Of a DNA stretch of 64,000 nucleotides, positions 18,512 through 28,670 are shown piece by piece. Under the pieces are notes generated by a model. It worked only from the letters and a program-made list of their open reading frames with translations. It was not told where the DNA came from and did not search any database. The DNA lies in contig NW_006921536.1 in the NCBI RefSeq assembly GCF_000340215.1, positions 2,443,582 to 2,507,581 on the forward strand. Reading direction: 5' to 3'. How positions within the stretch are numbered: position 1 is the stretch's first letter; each line of letters begins with the position of its first letter. The position numbers and the translations under genes are program-made. This stretch comes from Pseudocercospora fijiensis CIRAD86. Its lineage: Eukaryota > Ascomycota > Dothideomycetes > Mycosphaerellales > Mycosphaerellaceae.

Positions 18512-19108
18512 CTACAGACCCAAAAATTCAGCAGTCGAGTATGCGCGCTTGCAGAACATCTGCCAAACGGTCCCTTGGAATACGCCACATGTATGAGCGC
18601 CGCCATCACCACCACCGTCGGCTGGGGCGTCGGTCGGGGGGTCGGTCGGGGGGTCAGTCGGGGGGTCAGTCGGGGGGTCAGTCAGGGTGTCAGTCGGGGG
18701 GTCAGTCGGAGGCGATCCGCCACCACTGGTTGGTGGATAGTAGTCTTGCTTATAATAACCGCAATAGGGCGGAGTGTCGTTACAACCAGGGTAAGGGTTG
18801 TCGGTAGGAGCAGGAGCAGGACCAGGAGCAGGACCCGGAGCAGGACCTTTGGGAGACTTGAAAGACGGGGCCTTGGGCGGAGCGAAGCCCTTGCCCTTGC
18901 CGCCACCGCCGCCGCCGGTTGGAGCGCCGGGGCCGCCGCCCCAACTCTTCGTAATACCCTTTGGATCTGATGTGATGGAATTCTTGAAACCCTGGACGAC
19001 TGCAAAGTCGTGTGCAGTTTGCCTTCGCTCTCGATCCTGCCGCCGGCAGAGCCCAAGACTGTTGAACAACAAGAGTGATGTGGTCAGGTATACAATGATT
19101 GGCGCCAT
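18512..19108 (-). CDS. Secreted proline/glycine-rich repeat protein
   Basis: A single exon of 198 residues. The N-terminus (MAPIIVYLTTSLLLFNSLGLC) is a plausible signal peptide. The mature part has a Gly-rich block, a PAPG repeat block (about 92-102), a cysteine-containing segment (CNDTPPYC), then a tandem PPTD array (about 135-160). It ends with a short Cys-containing tail. No known domain is visible. Such architecture fits a cell-wall-associated or secreted structural protein; function unknown. The repeats make the opposite strand open as well, but that frame lacks a signal peptide and has only arginine/glycine/serine low complexity. Confidence 0.55.
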   Translation of the reverse strand: MAPIIVYLTTSLLLFNSLGLCRRQDRERRQTAHDFAVVQGFKNSITSDPKGITKSWGGGPGAPTGGGGGGKGKGFAPPKAPSFKSPKGPAPGPAPGPAPAPTDNPYPGCNDTPPYCGYYKQDYYPPTSGGGSPPTDPPTDTLTDPPTDPPTDPPTDPPTDAPADGGGDGGAHTCGVFQGTVWQMFCKRAYSTAEFLGL

Positions 19109-20245
19109 TTTGAGGTAGGAACTTCCTGATTAGCGAGCGTGAGTCGAGCTCGTATAGATCTCGGTGGAACGGGTAAGAGTCTCCCTGCGGTTCTCCTTCG
19201 TGTATTATATATAACAATTGCTGCAAGGCCGGTTAGGAGTATTCTACTCTAGGTAAGTGCACAGATATCCGGCAATTCCATGGGACGGGGGGATCCTAGG
19301 TGAGTTTGATGATTGTTTACTTTATACGGGGAAACGAAAACCCTGTTGGATACCGGCAGCCTGATACAATTGTTGGTTCGATCGTGGAGCGACGAATAAG
19401 CTGGGGAATCTCGAATCTGCTATACTGCCATAGCGTGCACTTCAGGCATAGCAATGCAGAACCACGTGCTATAAGCACTATCAAGCTCGTAGACCTAAAG
19501 GTGCGTCTATACCCCCTTTCAAGAGCCGAGGGAATATAGGGTTGCTGGACTGACCGATCGAGTGGTAGATTGTACTGTGGATATGTCGTTACAAGCATTC
19601 GACAGGCCGACTAACCAATGACTCCGCTCAATTCTAGTAACTCGGGCGCAAGACAGGCTCGAGAATCTAGAACAGCGTTCTTCGAAATCTTGTTAGGGGG
19701 TGTACTTGCATGGATCGGTAATTACTTCCTCCCAAACCGTCAATCTACCGACGAGCAAGTAGACGCTCTCTCAACGAATATGGTGAGTGAATGACTAAAT
19801 GAATCACATGGTCACAGGCCGCTGCAGCATATGCCAACCGTTGGCACATGCACGCACGCCCAAACCAGCAGCCAGCATGTGAAACTCCCGAGCGCAGCCT
19901 GGCCGGTAATGGCTTGTTGCCTTGGTCGTTCTTGTGTTAGACACTTTTGCTAGTGACGTTCTTCAAACAGTGCGGCAATCGACTCTCAACTCGTGGTGTA
20001 TCTTCCGCCTAATATCTCATCCTGCTACGTCAATACGTGCACAATCTACGCCTAAACGCCCAAGAAATCTGGGCGGGAGGGCGGGTTCTTGCGCGTCGTT
20101 GCAGTGGTATTTGAATGAAAGAGGGGCCGTTTCAACCGATGCAGAGACCCTTGTCATGGACCATTTCTAAGACTCCAGGCGGATAACCAACCTTTGGCAT
20201 CAGAAGAGCCTCGAGAGCCTCTTCACCCAACCAGCTGTCCATTAC

Positions 20246-20388
20246 CTAAACGAAGCCCGTGGTTAAGTCCGTAGAACTGCTGCATAAGATCTGGGAGATC
20301 TAGTTAGTCGAATCCGCTTTGCATAAGTTGGCACAGACGTGTTTTGTGTAAGAACTCCACCAGAATCCTAGTTCTGCCGACGAACCCC
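20246..20388 (-). repeat. Decayed dispersed repeat, copy A
   Basis: Read on the minus strand, this copy aligns along its full length with copy C at 33562-33683, including the shared 3' block ending CTTCGTTTAG, and with most of copy B at 20598-20722. One frame reads FVGRTRILVEFL then LMQSGFD, matching FVGQTRIVVHF and LMQSGSD in copy B. It may be a fragment of a once-coding mobile or multigene family. Confidence 0.65.
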
Positions 20389-20597
20389 GCGAGGCAACGA
20401 GTTTTGATAGGGGATAAGAAAGGGTAGCTTTGTTGAGAATCCGGATGGACCAACATTGCTAGCCAGGGGCGATACGATGCTGTTTTTGGCATCGGGCATG
20501 GTCCAGCCCAGCTCGACTACGCCTGATCCTGGTAGAAGTCTTTCTGATGCTTCGACATGCATCCCGTTGGTGATCTCGTTGCTTGAGCAGCGACGCA

Positions 20598-20722
20598 GCG
20601 TTCGTCGGCCAGACTAGGATTGTGGTCCATTTCTCATACAAATTCTGTCGGTGCGTCCTTATGCAAAGCGGATCTGACCAGCTGCTCAGAGCTTATTCAG
20701 CAGTTCTTCAGGCTGAACCATG
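20598..20722 (+). repeat. Decayed dispersed repeat, copy B
   Basis: Plus-strand copy of the same repeat, in inverted orientation to copy A about 210 nt away. Shared blocks include GTTCGTCGGC near the start, TTATGCAAAGCGGAT in the middle and CAGCAGTTCT near the end. Divergence and small indels indicate age. Confidence 0.65.
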
Positions 20723-21616
20723 GAGGCAATTAATGGGACACACGTGGCAGATGCTGGATCTCGCGGCGATTCTCGCCAACGCACTGCCAGGCTTGCAGAC
20801 GTGTTTCAAATTTGAAAGTTTTTGTGTGTAGTAATTTGGCGCACTGTACTCCGTGCTGGTAGGCTGGTACCGCGCTAGCTCTTTGTGTCTCTCGGCACGT
20901 TGCATGTGATCTTGAGTTTTCTAATCATGCCGAAAGAGCTCATCTCGGTCAGTCTCGAAAAGTCCGATTAGAAGAAGTGGCCAGTTCTCTCCCCAAGGCA
21001 GTGGTTCGAAGCTGAAGAGCTGATATCGAAGTACCGACGAGTAACTTGTCTCGGCTTGTTGAAAGGGGTAAGCCAAGGTGTGCGACCTATTCACTGCATT
21101 GGCTTCAGCCTACCCGGAGGCGACCGCACCCCAAGATCAGACATCTTCCCCGAGGCATCCACGGCGCGGCTGAGTCGAGGTCGGTGATTGATTGCTGTAG
21201 GCAGGCAGGCAGCAGCCAACAGCGTGGTAGTGACGATTGTGGCATATAAGAAGCGCTGAGTAGACTGAGCGTAACAATACAGTATTGCGAGGTGGGACGG
21301 CAGAACTCGGCCTCCGAGAATCGACAGCCTCAGGCACCGACGACTAGCGAACCCGCGACGACAACGATAGCGCGGCGACAGTTGCCTCCCGTCCCTTGCT
21401 ACGACCGAACCGAACAAGAGGAGGACATGGAGCACAGGCAATCGCGATGGCGAAGGACTCCAGGTTACTCATGTCAGAAGCGAGTGAGGGGTCGACAAGA
21501 CACCTCTTCGCCGCTGTCGGAGCTTGAGCACGTCGGCCAGTGTCGCCAGACTCAAGATGTTTAAATGAACGCCATTCTCAAACGATAGCGTTTCCCTTCT
21601 CACTTGACTTGCAGAA

Positions 21617-23094
21617 ATGGCGACAACAAATGCTGCCGACCACGCCAATGGAAATACAGCAACACCGGAGATTCCTGTGACCAAAGCGTTGGCGCAATTC
21701 GTGGCAACGGCCAAGCCTGAACAGCTTACTCAAGAGCTCCGGACGAAGGTCAAAGAAGTCTTGATAGATTACATTGGAGTTGCCGTGGGCGGCATTTTCA
21801 ATGCACATTCCACAGAACCCATCTGTAACGCCATAAAGGCCTTCCAAGGGCCTGGCATAGGAACGTGCACTGCCATCGCTGGAGGTCCGCCATGTATGCT
21901 TCCACAGTATGCAGGGCTGCTGAACGCTGCATTCGCGCATTCGCTGGACTTTGATGACACTTATGCAGAGGGAGTAAGTTTGATTCGAAATAGAGATGTC
22001 GCGCAGGAACTGAGATGTGACCGTAGACGCTCCATGCGGGCGTCACAGCACTGTCGGCGGCCATGACACAGTCAGAGCTGCTAGGGAACGAAGCTCCCAT
22101 TGACGATTTCATCCTTGCGGTGTGCATTGGGTACGAGATCAATTGTCGGCTAGGTCGAGAGCTGGGCTTTGAATCGTACCACCGAGGATTCCACAACACC
22201 AGCACAGCAGGAATATTCGGTGCAGTCGGTGCGATTGCCGTGCTGAAGCATTTACCAGTGGACAAGGTAGAGATGGCATTCGGTCTTGCAGGCAGCAAGG
22301 CGGGAGGCTCGATGCAGTACCTCGATAATGGAAGCTGGAACAAGCGTTTGCATCCAGGCTTCGCGGTCCACGACGCATTCATGTGTGTCAGTCTCGCTGA
22401 AGCAGGTGTCGTGGGAGCTACTCGTATCTTTGAAGGCCAGCATGGATTTCTACAAGCCTACAGCCCGAAGGCAGACAAGGACCTTCGACGGCTGGTCAGC
22501 GGCCTTGGTTCTGAATGGATATGGCTCAACTCCAGTCTGAAGCCCTTCCCGGCGTGCAGGATGACACATACCTTTATAGAAATGGCCGGTAATATTGGCG
22601 CTACGAGAAAAGTCAGCTCTGGAGACATCAAGGCCATCAAAATCAAGCTGCCGCCAACGAACCTTTTACTTGTTGGAGACGCGACGCCGAACAAGATTCA
22701 CCCCACGAACCATATCGATGCGCAATTCTCGGTCTACTTCCAAGTCGCAAACGCCCTCCTATATGGATCCAATACGGGCATCCAAGCCTACCAGAAGCTC
22801 GAAGACTCCGAGATCATGGCATTGTGCTCCAAGACGACAGTCACCACTGATCCTGCACTGACTGTCTTCGCAGGGTGGCTGCAAATTGAGTGGTGCGATG
22901 GCCATATCGACGAGGCCCAGATGCAAGATGCTCTTGGTGAAGTCCAGCATCCATTTACAAGAGACAGAGTAGATGAGAAATTTTTGTCGCTTCTCGAACC
23001 GAGCTTTGGGGTCACAAGAGCTCAGAAGGTGATATCGATGATTGACAGCTTGGAGAAGCACTCAGTGGGCGCCTTATTCAGCCTGCTCCAGTAG
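21617..23094 (+). CDS. MmgE/PrpD family protein (2-methylcitrate dehydratase / cis-aconitate decarboxylase-like)
   Basis: Exons 21617-21973 and 22027-23094, with a 53-nt intron, give 474 residues. The splice rejoins AHSLDFDDTYAEG to TLHAGVTALSAA, the conserved signature of the MmgE/PrpD fold. Other family landmarks are the SYHRGFHNTST segment and the KPFPACRMTH segment. The fold covers 2-methylcitrate dehydratase and cis-aconitate decarboxylase (itaconate synthesis); the sequence does not by itself decide between them. No organellar targeting signal is obvious, and no tricarboxylate transporter lies nearby. Its last 17 coding nucleotides overlap the 3' coding end of RAI1 on the opposite strand. 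Confidence 0.88.
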
Positions 23095-24499
23095 CTTCAG
23101 ACTCGTTCATCTCTGCCTTTAGCTTTTCCCGATGAGCCCTGAACTGTGCGGGCACAATATCCGGGGCATATTCATCACTGATTTTGTGTACAAGTATTTC
23201 TGCTGCTCCTCTGCGGCGTGATATTGTCCAGGTGCCTTCTCCGGTTATTTGTTGCTTCAGAAAATCCAGAAAGGCTGCTGTGAAATTGATGCAAATGTTG
23301 CCATCCCAGCTTTGCATCCCTTGACGCTTGACGAAATTTGGTATCTGGAGTGTCTTCCATTCCTCGAGGCGTTCGAGAAGGCCATCGGCGCTGCGGAATC
23401 CAATGATGATCTTGGGAACGCCAAGCAAAAAAGATTGTGCCCAAAATCGGCACATCTTTCGTTCAAACTTCTGAGCAGACTTGACATCGCCACTGCGAAA
23501 GTTCTCGGTAGTCTTCAGCTCCACGTACGGAATGGGCTCACTCGGATCATCAGGCTTGCAGCCTTCGACAGCGTCTACTTCCCCTCCGATGACGATCGTG
23601 TGACGACCAATTCCAGTTCGTACGATGGAGCAATACTGGGCATTGTTGTTGACAATTTCGGCCTCTCGTCCTTCGATCTCGTCGCGACTGCACTCGGCCC
23701 ATGGTCTTGGCAATGTAGCGAGAGTCTCGAACTTGTAGCCCCAATATTGCATTTGCTCGGGGGAGAAAGCGTTGCCTTGCTGGCGATAACTTCTGCCTTG
23801 ATTGTTATTCTCAGCAGCCTTCGCCGCCTGGTTCTCTTCTATGTATATGGTGCCATCGAAGTATGTAGCGTTCATCTCAAATTCACCAAATCCTGGAATC
23901 ACAAGCTTTTAGTGAAGATATCACATGCTCAGTCCCCGTTTCTACTGACTGTCAAAAGGCGCTGACAAAATCTTGGTCATCATTCCTCGCCAGGTGAGAA
24001 TGTCGGCGTCCAGCTTCGATTTGTTCCGTGCTTCATATTGCTCGATCGTGTCCAGGAGGGGGTTGAGATGCAGATTCACCGCAGTGTCGTCATATTTGAT
24101 GAAGCTCTCGAAACCGGTGGAAAGATCTATGTGGCGTGACTGTGGGACCTGGAGGAGAAGGGTCAGACGGCGGCGTCGAGTGTGGCTCTGCAGGCGTGAT
24201 GGGTCGAGTCGAGCATTGGCAGGGAACTTACGCCTGGAGGGTTGAAGATTGGTGGGTAGTAGTATCGAAGGCTCCTGCTGTCAAGCGGGAAGGGTTTGTG
24301 CTCGTCGTCGAAGGAGAAGTCGGTCTGGCAGCAGGTCAGCACAGCGACCTACATGAATCAGGCCTGCCATTTCTGTACTTCAAATGCCCGGCCCGGCCAT
24401 GAAGGACGATGACCAAGAACTTACCACTTCCCGAGGCCGCTTGATCGCAGTTCCTTGGCCGGAGAAGGGCGTCAGGTGCGGGAAGCGGAATGACTGCAT
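23078..24499 (-). CDS. RAI1: Decapping nuclease RAI1 (DXO/RAI1 family)
   Basis: Four exons, 24499-24425, 24324-24232, 24148-23950 and 23892-23078 (introns 100, 83 and 57 nt), give 393 residues, the usual length. The first exon gives FPHLTPFSGQG and IKRPREV; the third carries TWRGMMTKIL and the fourth FGEFEMNATYFDG. Metal-binding motifs are GGEVDAVEG (Glu227, Asp229) and VELKTTE (Glu247, Lys249). RAI1 removes incomplete or unusual 5' ends from RNA (pyrophosphohydrolase/decapping) and in yeasts partners the nuclear exonuclease RAT1. The start at 24499 is the first in-frame ATG after an upstream stop. Its C-terminus overlaps the MmgE/PrpD coding end by 17 nt, tail to tail. Confidence 0.93.
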
Positions 24500-24749
24500 A
24501 CCGTAGTCTTGCTTCAATGATCATTGCATGCGGTGTTGTTGTGCACGGGCACGTGTGTGTATGCAGACGCGACATGCACAGAGCGGCGCGCCTGAATATT
24601 ATTAATAATCTGCCGAGTCAGCCCGGTCTTGGCGCTCTTCCCGATCATCTTTCTTCTGCATCGCATCCTCGCCGTTTTCCTTTTTCATGCACAACATCCG
24701 CTCCGTACAACTGCAAGATGCCTCCTAGAAGCGGCATTCGACGCCCCGC

Positions 24750-24810
24750 CACGATTCCACCGCCCCGCCCCGCCCCGCCCCGCCCCGCCCCGCCCCGCCC
24801 CGGAATCGTG
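24750..24810. repeat. (CGCCC)n array framed by a 9-bp inverted repeat
   Basis: About eight CGCCC pentamers (24761-24801) are flanked by perfect inverted arms, CACGATTCC at 24750-24758 and GGAATCGTG at 24802-24810. The minus strand carries repeated GGGG runs, able in principle to form a G-quadruplex or hairpin. It lies between the divergent RAI1 and GH43 genes, about 250 nt upstream of the RAI1 start and 270 nt upstream of the GH43 start. Confidence 0.85.
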
Positions 24811-25076
24811 CATGACGGTTGATTGCTCTTGCGCTGTTCAGACAGGACCCTAAGTTCCTGGGCCTGTTCCTGCATGGAATCTGGCCCGCCATGCTGCACG
24901 ACATATGCCTGCAGAATATGCCCTTTTTTAGCCTGAAAAGAGAAGATGGCTGCCGACTCTCTGATGAGGAGAAATGACCAACGAGACTTCGGACAATGGC
25001 AAGCCCGAACGTGTTCACATATATTTTGCTGCCTCACACTGCAACCTGATAATGCTAACGATCCAGAACCATCATC

Positions 25077-26846
25077 ATGTTGTCCGAAAGGCTGAGAACG
25101 GCAGCAATGGCATTGCTTGCAGCTGCATCGATGCTTACGTTGGCCAGAGCAGAGAATTCGACTTACTACAACCCCGTCTTTCCAGGATGGAATTCCGATC
25201 CCACCTGCACCCATGTTGATGGCACATTTTACTGTGCCGTATCGACTTTCGTGGCATTCCCGGGCCTGCCAGTCTACGCCAGCACTGATCTGATACATTG
25301 GAAGCTGATCAGCCATGCCTGGAACCGCGAGAGCCAACTTCCCGGCATCACCAAGGAAACCCGCGATGACTCGGGTGGCATGTATGCCCCGAACTTGCGA
25401 TACCATGCCGGCAAGTTTTACTTGACTTGTGCGTATTTGAGCTCAAAACTCTTGTATGGAACCACCTTCGTAAGTCCGGATCCATACAACAATTCAGCGT
25501 GGTCAGATCCGATACAATGGTCAGCTACGAGCATAGATCCAGACTTGTTCTGGGACGACGATGGCACTGTTCATTTGATTACCGCGGGCATTAGAATTGC
25601 ACAGCTTGACCTGCACACCGGAGCGGTCACTGCAACGAAAGTTCTTTGGGATGGTACTGGCGGGTCGTATCCTGAAGGACCGCACGTGTACAAGAAGCAC
25701 GACTGGTTCTACCTCATGATAGCAGAAGGAGGCACGGGGCTGACTCACATGGAGACCATTGCTCGCTCTCGAAACATCTCTGGGCCATATGAGGCCTATT
25801 CCAAAAATCCAATTCTTTCCAATGCCAATACTACCGAGTACTTTCAGACCGTGGGGCACGCAGATCTCTTTCAGGACTCGAACGGCAATTGGTGGGGTGT
25901 GGCATTGTCTACAAGATCTGGTCCTGACTTGAAGATATACCCGATGGGCCGTGAAGCAGTTTTGTACCCAGTCGACTGGTCTGGAGACTGGCCGATCGCT
26001 TCACAAGTCCGTGGTATCATGACTGGCTGGGAATTACCTCACTCAAACAACAAGATCTCTGGCAACAGCGCACCATTTGAAGATGACGATGACATCGACT
26101 TCGCACCTGGATCTTCCATACCTTCCCACCTGATGACCCTTCGCTACCCACCAACCACCGACAACACCTTCAAGATCTCCCCAGGCGGATCCCACAGCGA
26201 ACTTGTGATCTCTCCATCCCGCACGAACTTGACAGGAATCATCAACGACAAAATTCTAGACGGCCTATCTGGAATCGCATTCTTAGCACGAAAGCAGACT
26301 CACACCCTCTTCACTTTCACCGTCGACCTGGACTACAACCCTCAGCTCGAAGGCCAAGAAGCTGGCATCACAGCATTCATCACAAGATACCAGCACCTAG
26401 ACATCAGCATCCGCCCCAAAGCCAACGCAACACCCCAACGCGAACTAGTCTTCCGCATCGAAGCCTCGGGAAAACCAGACTCCCCCTACAAATCCAGCGA
26501 ACAAGCTTTCCCCATCCCTTCATCCTGGCCTCAAGGTCCAATCAGACTCCAAATCCACACCGCAAACGATACGCACTACGTCTTCTCCGCCATGCCTTCA
26601 AGCAATCCTGCCGCATCGATCATCCTTGGCACAGCTTCTGCCGAGATTCTCAGCGGCGGCATTGGGAGATTCATAGGGACGTTGGTAGGTGTCTTCGCAA
26701 CTTGTAATGGCGGCGCCGGATCTGGGAATGTTTGCGAGGGAAACGGCGGTGATGCGCATTTTAGTCGATGGAGGTATTCTGGTGCAGCGCAGAAAATTTC
26801 TGATCACGAGTATGTCACGAGAGGAGTTGTGCACAGTGTGCTGTAA
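25077..26846 (+). CDS. Secreted glycoside hydrolase family 43 (beta-xylosidase / alpha-L-arabinofuranosidase type)
   Basis: A single exon of 589 residues with a signal peptide (about 1-25). The five-bladed propeller catalytic domain starts at YYNPVFPGWNSDPT. The three expected acids are visible: general base Asp41 (NSDPT), pKa modulator Asp154 (SIDPDLFWDDDG) and general acid Glu200 (YPEGPHVYKK). A C-terminal beta-sandwich region (about 340-560) is typical of GH43 members with an accessory domain. Several N-glycosylation sites are present. The enzyme should act outside the cell on hemicellulose side chains or xylo-oligosaccharides; exact specificity cannot be read from the sequence. Divergent from RAI1. 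Confidence 0.92.
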   Translation: MLSERLRTAAMALLAAASMLTLARAENSTYYNPVFPGWNSDPTCTHVDGTFYCAVSTFVAFPGLPVYASTDLIHWKLISHAWNRESQLPGITKETRDDSGGMYAPNLRYHAGKFYLTCAYLSSKLLYGTTFVSPDPYNNSAWSDPIQWSATSIDPDLFWDDDGTVHLITAGIRIAQLDLHTGAVTATKVLWDGTGGSYPEGPHVYKKHDWFYLMIAEGGTGLTHMETIARSRNISGPYEAYSKNPILSNANTTEYFQTVGHADLFQDSNGNWWGVALSTRSGPDLKIYPMGREAVLYPVDWSGDWPIASQVRGIMTGWELPHSNNKISGNSAPFEDDDDIDFAPGSSIPSHLMTLRYPPTTDNTFKISPGGSHSELVISPSRTNLTGIINDKILDGLSGIAFLARKQTHTLFTFTVDLDYNPQLEGQEAGITAFITRYQHLDISIRPKANATPQRELVFRIEASGKPDSPYKSSEQAFPIPSSWPQGPIRLQIHTANDTHYVFSAMPSSNPAASIILGTASAEILSGGIGRFIGTLVGVFATCNGGAGSGNVCEGNGGDAHFSRWRYSGAAQKISDHEYVTRGVVHSVL

Positions 26847-27134
26847 TGGGGATTTCCATCGTGACCGGATATGTAAGAGATTAGTTTTGACCGGACTGCT
26901 TCCTTTTTCGCCAGGCGGCTTATGACCATGGTGCTACGCCTAAGCCAGTGCTATGCATGAAAGTCGTGAGTAGAGAGAGAGACGTGTCAAACAGATTTTA
27001 CATTGCACAACATCGCTACAATCGCTCTTCACTCAAATTTCATCCCCCATCACATTCTCATCATCATCATCACAATCCACCATCAAACGACTCCCGGCTT
27101 AATCGCATACAAGCTTAGATAGATACACATCATC

Positions 27135-27898
27135 TCAGCAAAGAATAGCGCTGAGCGGAAGATCCTGATACTCCCCATACTCCTTCATAAGATCCTCCTC
27201 ATCCCACTCCCTCTCAGGTTCCGTGCCCGCATAATTCCCATTCCTATCTCTTGCGAAATACCTCTTATACTCGCCCCTAGGCATCTTGATCGCTTTATAC
27301 CTCTCTTCTTTCTCGGCCGAATGATCGAGGCCTGGCGCCATTCGGGTTGAGAGACGGCGGAGGAAGGAGCGTGGATGGGGACTGCGATGGTTGGTCAACG
27401 ATTGTAGTAGATAGATAGAGATGGGTGGTGTGAAATTTACCGACTGGGGAGATCTTCACAGCCTTCCAGCGATCCTCTGCGGAATTTGTTGGAAAGCTTG
27501 ACGGTGACGATAATGACATCTTCGTCCGTGGGTCGAGCGGTGAAGTCTCGTTCGAAAACTACACCGGCTCCGTAGCCGAGTGATCGAGTCCTGACGTTCT
27601 GGATGTTGTAGACTCGTGGATTCCTATGTGCGGCGAGAGCACTGTTTCTGCGAATGGCGGAAGATGGGATCGCTGGGACGTAGGCGGGACATGCTGAGGA
27701 AGACCTTGGTGTGCTTTCGTCCGATGAGCTGGATACGCTATCGCTGCGTTTGCCTTCGTGGAGGATGAATTCGGAGGCAGTCATCTCGGCTTGGGATTGT
27801 GGTGGTTGGAGGAGAGGAGTGCTGTTGCGGCGATACGGGTTGTTGCTATTGAGACCAGTCATCGATGGTGGGAATGGCATGTACCAGAGTTGTGCCAT
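27135..27898 (-). CDS. Conserved fungal protein of unknown function
   Basis: Exons 27898-27441 and 27381-27135, joined across a 59-nt intron (GTAAAT to CAG), give 234 residues. The N-terminal half is Ser/Pro-rich and probably disordered. The segment RSLGYGAGVVFERDFTARPTDEDVIIVTVKLS looks structured. The C-terminal exon is charged, with the run KMPRGEYKRYFARDRNGNY and an acidic stretch. No known domain is recognised, and there is no signal peptide or membrane segment. The codon phases across the intron agree and the two exons have similar composition, so I judge the gene real, but function is unknown. Confidence 0.6.
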
Positions 27899-28670
27899 GG
27901 CTGGCTATATATCCTTCTTCCGTTCCGTATGACGTGATTCTTTCTCAATGCATTCCGGTTCCAATGTATCAGGCAGTCGGGGTTCGACTTTTTGTGGCAA
28001 TCCCGACAGCAGGAGATCCACAGGTAAGTGAATAATTCTTGATGCGAACTTCTTTGCGATGCTGCTGGATAGACGCAGGTAGCGGGATGGGGAGGGAGAG
28101 GGAGGATTGATCGACGACGCAGGTCGAGTGTGTACAACAATTACGTCGCGTGCCGTTTCTCACCTCATCATCACCTTCAAGACAGCTAGGGGCGAGAGGA
28201 GAAGATAAGCACTTCGACCTTTCAACAAGCGCTTCCGTTGATCCTTTTCACACTCGCACTCCTGACCCTCTGCCGCGGATGGTGGTGGTGGTGGTGGTGG
28301 ATGGCTTTTCGTGGCTGGACGGACCGCATTATTTCGATAGAGGCGTTGGATGTTGGTCTTTGGGTGGCATGCAACAGCTCGGAACAGGTACGTAGCTCGC
28401 AGATCGTATCGGAGGAGCACTCGGATGGCAGCTGCCGAGGAGTGGGGCTGGAATATTATGTAAACAGGCCTGATCCGGCCGTGCCGCCAGCCGCCATTGC
28501 CTGGCAACACAACACATCCAGACTGAGACTTGCCGCTGAAGGTATGCCTTACAAGGCAGTGCACCGACATGCTTCGGACATTATTAATGAAGAGCATCAT
28601 GGAGCTCTGACTCTCGCACGAACGCTCGTGAATACGCTGAGTCTGATTTTCTGAGATCTGCCTGACACAT
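27899..28670. other. Intergenic region with GGT microsatellite
   Basis: No gene is supported. A trinucleotide GGT/TGG array lies at about 28280-28300 and creates an artefactual tryptophan-rich frame. It separates the start of the unknown gene from the 3' end of the acyl-CoA dehydrogenase. Confidence 0.55.

Larger units (their letters stand above)
19109..21616. other. Gene-poor interval with decayed repeats
   Basis: About 2.5 kb with no supportable gene. Short open frames on both strands lack domains and are not linked by convincing introns. Two inverted copies of a decayed repeat lie at 20246-20388 and 20598-20722 and are listed separately. The right end should contain the promoter of the MmgE/PrpD gene. 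Confidence 0.5.

Noticed and set aside
18509..18970. Plus-strand GVGRGVSRGVS repeat protein
   Set aside because: It is the complement of the PPTD tandem array of the minus-strand secreted protein and lacks a signal peptide or non-repetitive core.
24645..25406. Minus-strand 253-residue frame across the CGCCC array
   Set aside because: It overlaps the start of the GH43 gene, depends on the GC-rich repeat for openness and has no recognisable domain.
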